Made by a program: the position numbers and the translations under genes
Assembly (NCBI GenBank): GCA_030619735.1
Contig: JAUXAV010000052.1
Location: forward strand, 1-7,473
DNA length: 7,473 nt
DNA from: Candidatus Aenigmatarchaeota archaeon
GTDB taxonomy: Archaea; Aenigmatarchaeota; Aenigmatarchaeia; QMZP01; JAUXAV01
Direction: 5' to 3'
The notes under the pieces: generated by a model
The model's input: the letters and a program-made list of their open reading frames with translations, nothing else
Databases searched by the model: none
What the model was told of the DNA's origin: nothing
Shown: positions 6,935 to 7,473 of the stretch, one piece after another
Numbering within the stretch: position 1 is the first letter of the stretch
How the letters are laid out: each line of letters opens with the position of its first letter

Positions 6935-7294
6935 CTAAACCCCGAACTCCAGCAGGTCTCCAGCCCTTGTCCCGGTTTCTTTAATCCTGCCCGCCCTGAG
7001 CTCCAGGGCATATTTCGCACTGGCATTCGGCCTGCACATTCGCCAGGGCTTCAGGTTCTCCTTTACATCCGAAACCCTTTTTGAGGAGTCCAGAAAGATT
7101 ATGTCCAGGGGGAAGCGCATGAAGGGGGTCCAGAAGCCGGGCCTTCCGGGTTTGGGGAATACAAAGAGCATGCCCGAGTCCCTTGGAAGGGATTTGACCC
7201 TCCTGAACATTAAGCCCCTGGCCCTCTTCCAGAAGGACCCTGCAACCTCTGTTTTCCTGCAGAGGATGGTTTTCCTGGTCCTATTCCTTATCAT
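6935..7294 (-). CDS. DUF192 family protein, cytoplasmic, function unknown
   Basis: A 119-residue protein with the marks of the DUF192 family (Pfam PF02643): RARGLMFR at 24-31, GMLFVF at 41-46, FWTPFMRFPLDIIFLD at 54-69, ALELRAG at 96-102 and a final GDLL. Length is usual for a single-domain archaeal member, and there is no signal peptide, unlike many bacterial relatives. The family's biochemical role is not established. I chose ATG at 7294 rather than the in-frame TTG at 7303: a GGGGG ribosome site lies 9 bases before the ATG but directly abuts the TTG. The gene overlaps the end of the upstream helicase gene by 14 bases, so the two are probably one operon. The stop lies 36 bases before the next gene's start. 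Confidence 0.9.
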   Translation of the reverse strand: MIRNRTRKTILCRKTEVAGSFWKRARGLMFRRVKSLPRDSGMLFVFPKPGRPGFWTPFMRFPLDIIFLDSSKRVSDVKENLKPWRMCRPNASAKYALELRAGRIKETGTRAGDLLEFGV

Positions 7295-7473
7295 TCCCGG
7301 CAACCCCCTTTAGTTCCCCAAGCTGGTCCTTTACGTCCCTTGCTGTTTTTGTTCCTATTAATCTTTCCAGGCTCTGCAGGGGGATTTTCCTCAAATCCTT
7401 CAGGCCCTTGACCCCGGAATTAAAGAGAAGTCTGGCTCTCCTTCTTCCTATTTTTTTCAGCCTCACAAGCGGC
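7281..7473 (-). CDS. hel308: C-terminal helix-hairpin-helix of a probable Hel308-type helicase, 5' end outside window
   Basis: Only the last 63 residues are present; the frame is open to the window edge. The visible part is a helix-hairpin-helix unit: LVRLKKIGRRRARLLF, then NSGVKGLKDLRKIP, then a second short helix pair ending in TARDVKDQLGE. The I-G-R-x-R-A-R-x-L-F signature followed by G-(x)-K-x-L-x-D-L closely resembles the C-terminal domain of archaeal Hel308, a superfamily 2, 3'-5' DNA helicase acting at stalled replication forks. The helicase core is not visible, so another HhH protein remains possible. The GTG at 7466 is probably an internal valine rather than a start, since P-L-V-R-L matches the expected domain sequence. 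It shares a 14-base overlap with the DUF192 gene. Confidence 0.75.
   Translation of the reverse strand, partial: PLVRLKKIGRRRARLLFNSGVKGLKDLRKIPLQSLERLIGTKTARDVKDQLGELKGVAGNDKE
7304..7310 (-). promoter_or_regulatory. Shine-Dalgarno site that sets the DUF192 start
   Basis: AAGGGGG on the minus strand, inside the end of the helicase reading frame, is followed by 9 bases and then ATG at 7294. This spacing supports the ATG and argues against the TTG at 7303, which has no room for a ribosome site. It also shows that this genome uses Shine-Dalgarno initiation for internal operon genes. Confidence 0.65.

Noticed and set aside
7295..7303. TTG at 7303 as start of the DUF192 gene
   Set aside because: The GGGGG ribosome site directly abuts the TTG but is well spaced for the ATG at 7294, and the three extra residues add no family feature.
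1..7473. CRISPR arrays, tRNA, rRNA, insertion sequences or defence systems
   Set aside because: No spaced direct repeats, cloverleaf-like sequences, terminal inverted repeats, transposase or nuclease motifs were found on reading both strands; coding sequence fills nearly the whole window.

Overview
The window looks archaeal. Evidence: AT-rich TATA elements with A-rich upstream flanks sit about 26-29 bases before start codons that have no Shine-Dalgarno sequence; a helix-hairpin-helix tail resembles the archaeal helicase Hel308; two proteins carry a PGF-pre-PGF type surface domain; and one very large secreted protein is packed with N-glycosylation sequons. Base composition is intermediate. The gene mix (single large secreted Ig-like protein plus small Cys-rich surface proteins) would suit a DPANN-type archaeon, but this placement is only a guess; no rRNA or tRNA is present to settle it.

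All genes are on the minus strand, so the biological order runs from high to low coordinates. (1) 7281-7473: the last 63 residues of a probable Hel308-type helicase, cut by the window edge. (2) 6935-7294: a DUF192 protein overlapping gene 1 by 14 bases and started by a good Shine-Dalgarno sequence. (3) 5981-6898: a 305-residue membrane-anchored surface protein with signal peptide, PGF-pre-PGF type domain, two six-cysteine modules and a C-terminal membrane helix; it has its own probable leaderless promoter. (4) 1374-5918: a 1514-residue secreted, Ig-like multidomain protein with about 72 N-X-S/T sequons and no membrane anchor; it has its own strong TATA promoter. (5) 1-1368: a second PGF-pre-PGF plus six-cysteine protein, starting 5 bases after gene 4 ends, so almost certainly co-transcribed; its C-terminus lies outside the window.

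Genes 1-2 are a small housekeeping pair. Genes 3-5 look like a cell-surface cassette: a heavily glycosylated, anchorless giant protein (S-layer or envelope candidate) sandwiched between two paralogous Cys-rich proteins, at least one of which is membrane-anchored. That the paralogs hold or organise the giant protein is inference from arrangement only. No CRISPR array, mobile element, tRNA or rRNA was seen, and no gap exceeds about 65 bases.
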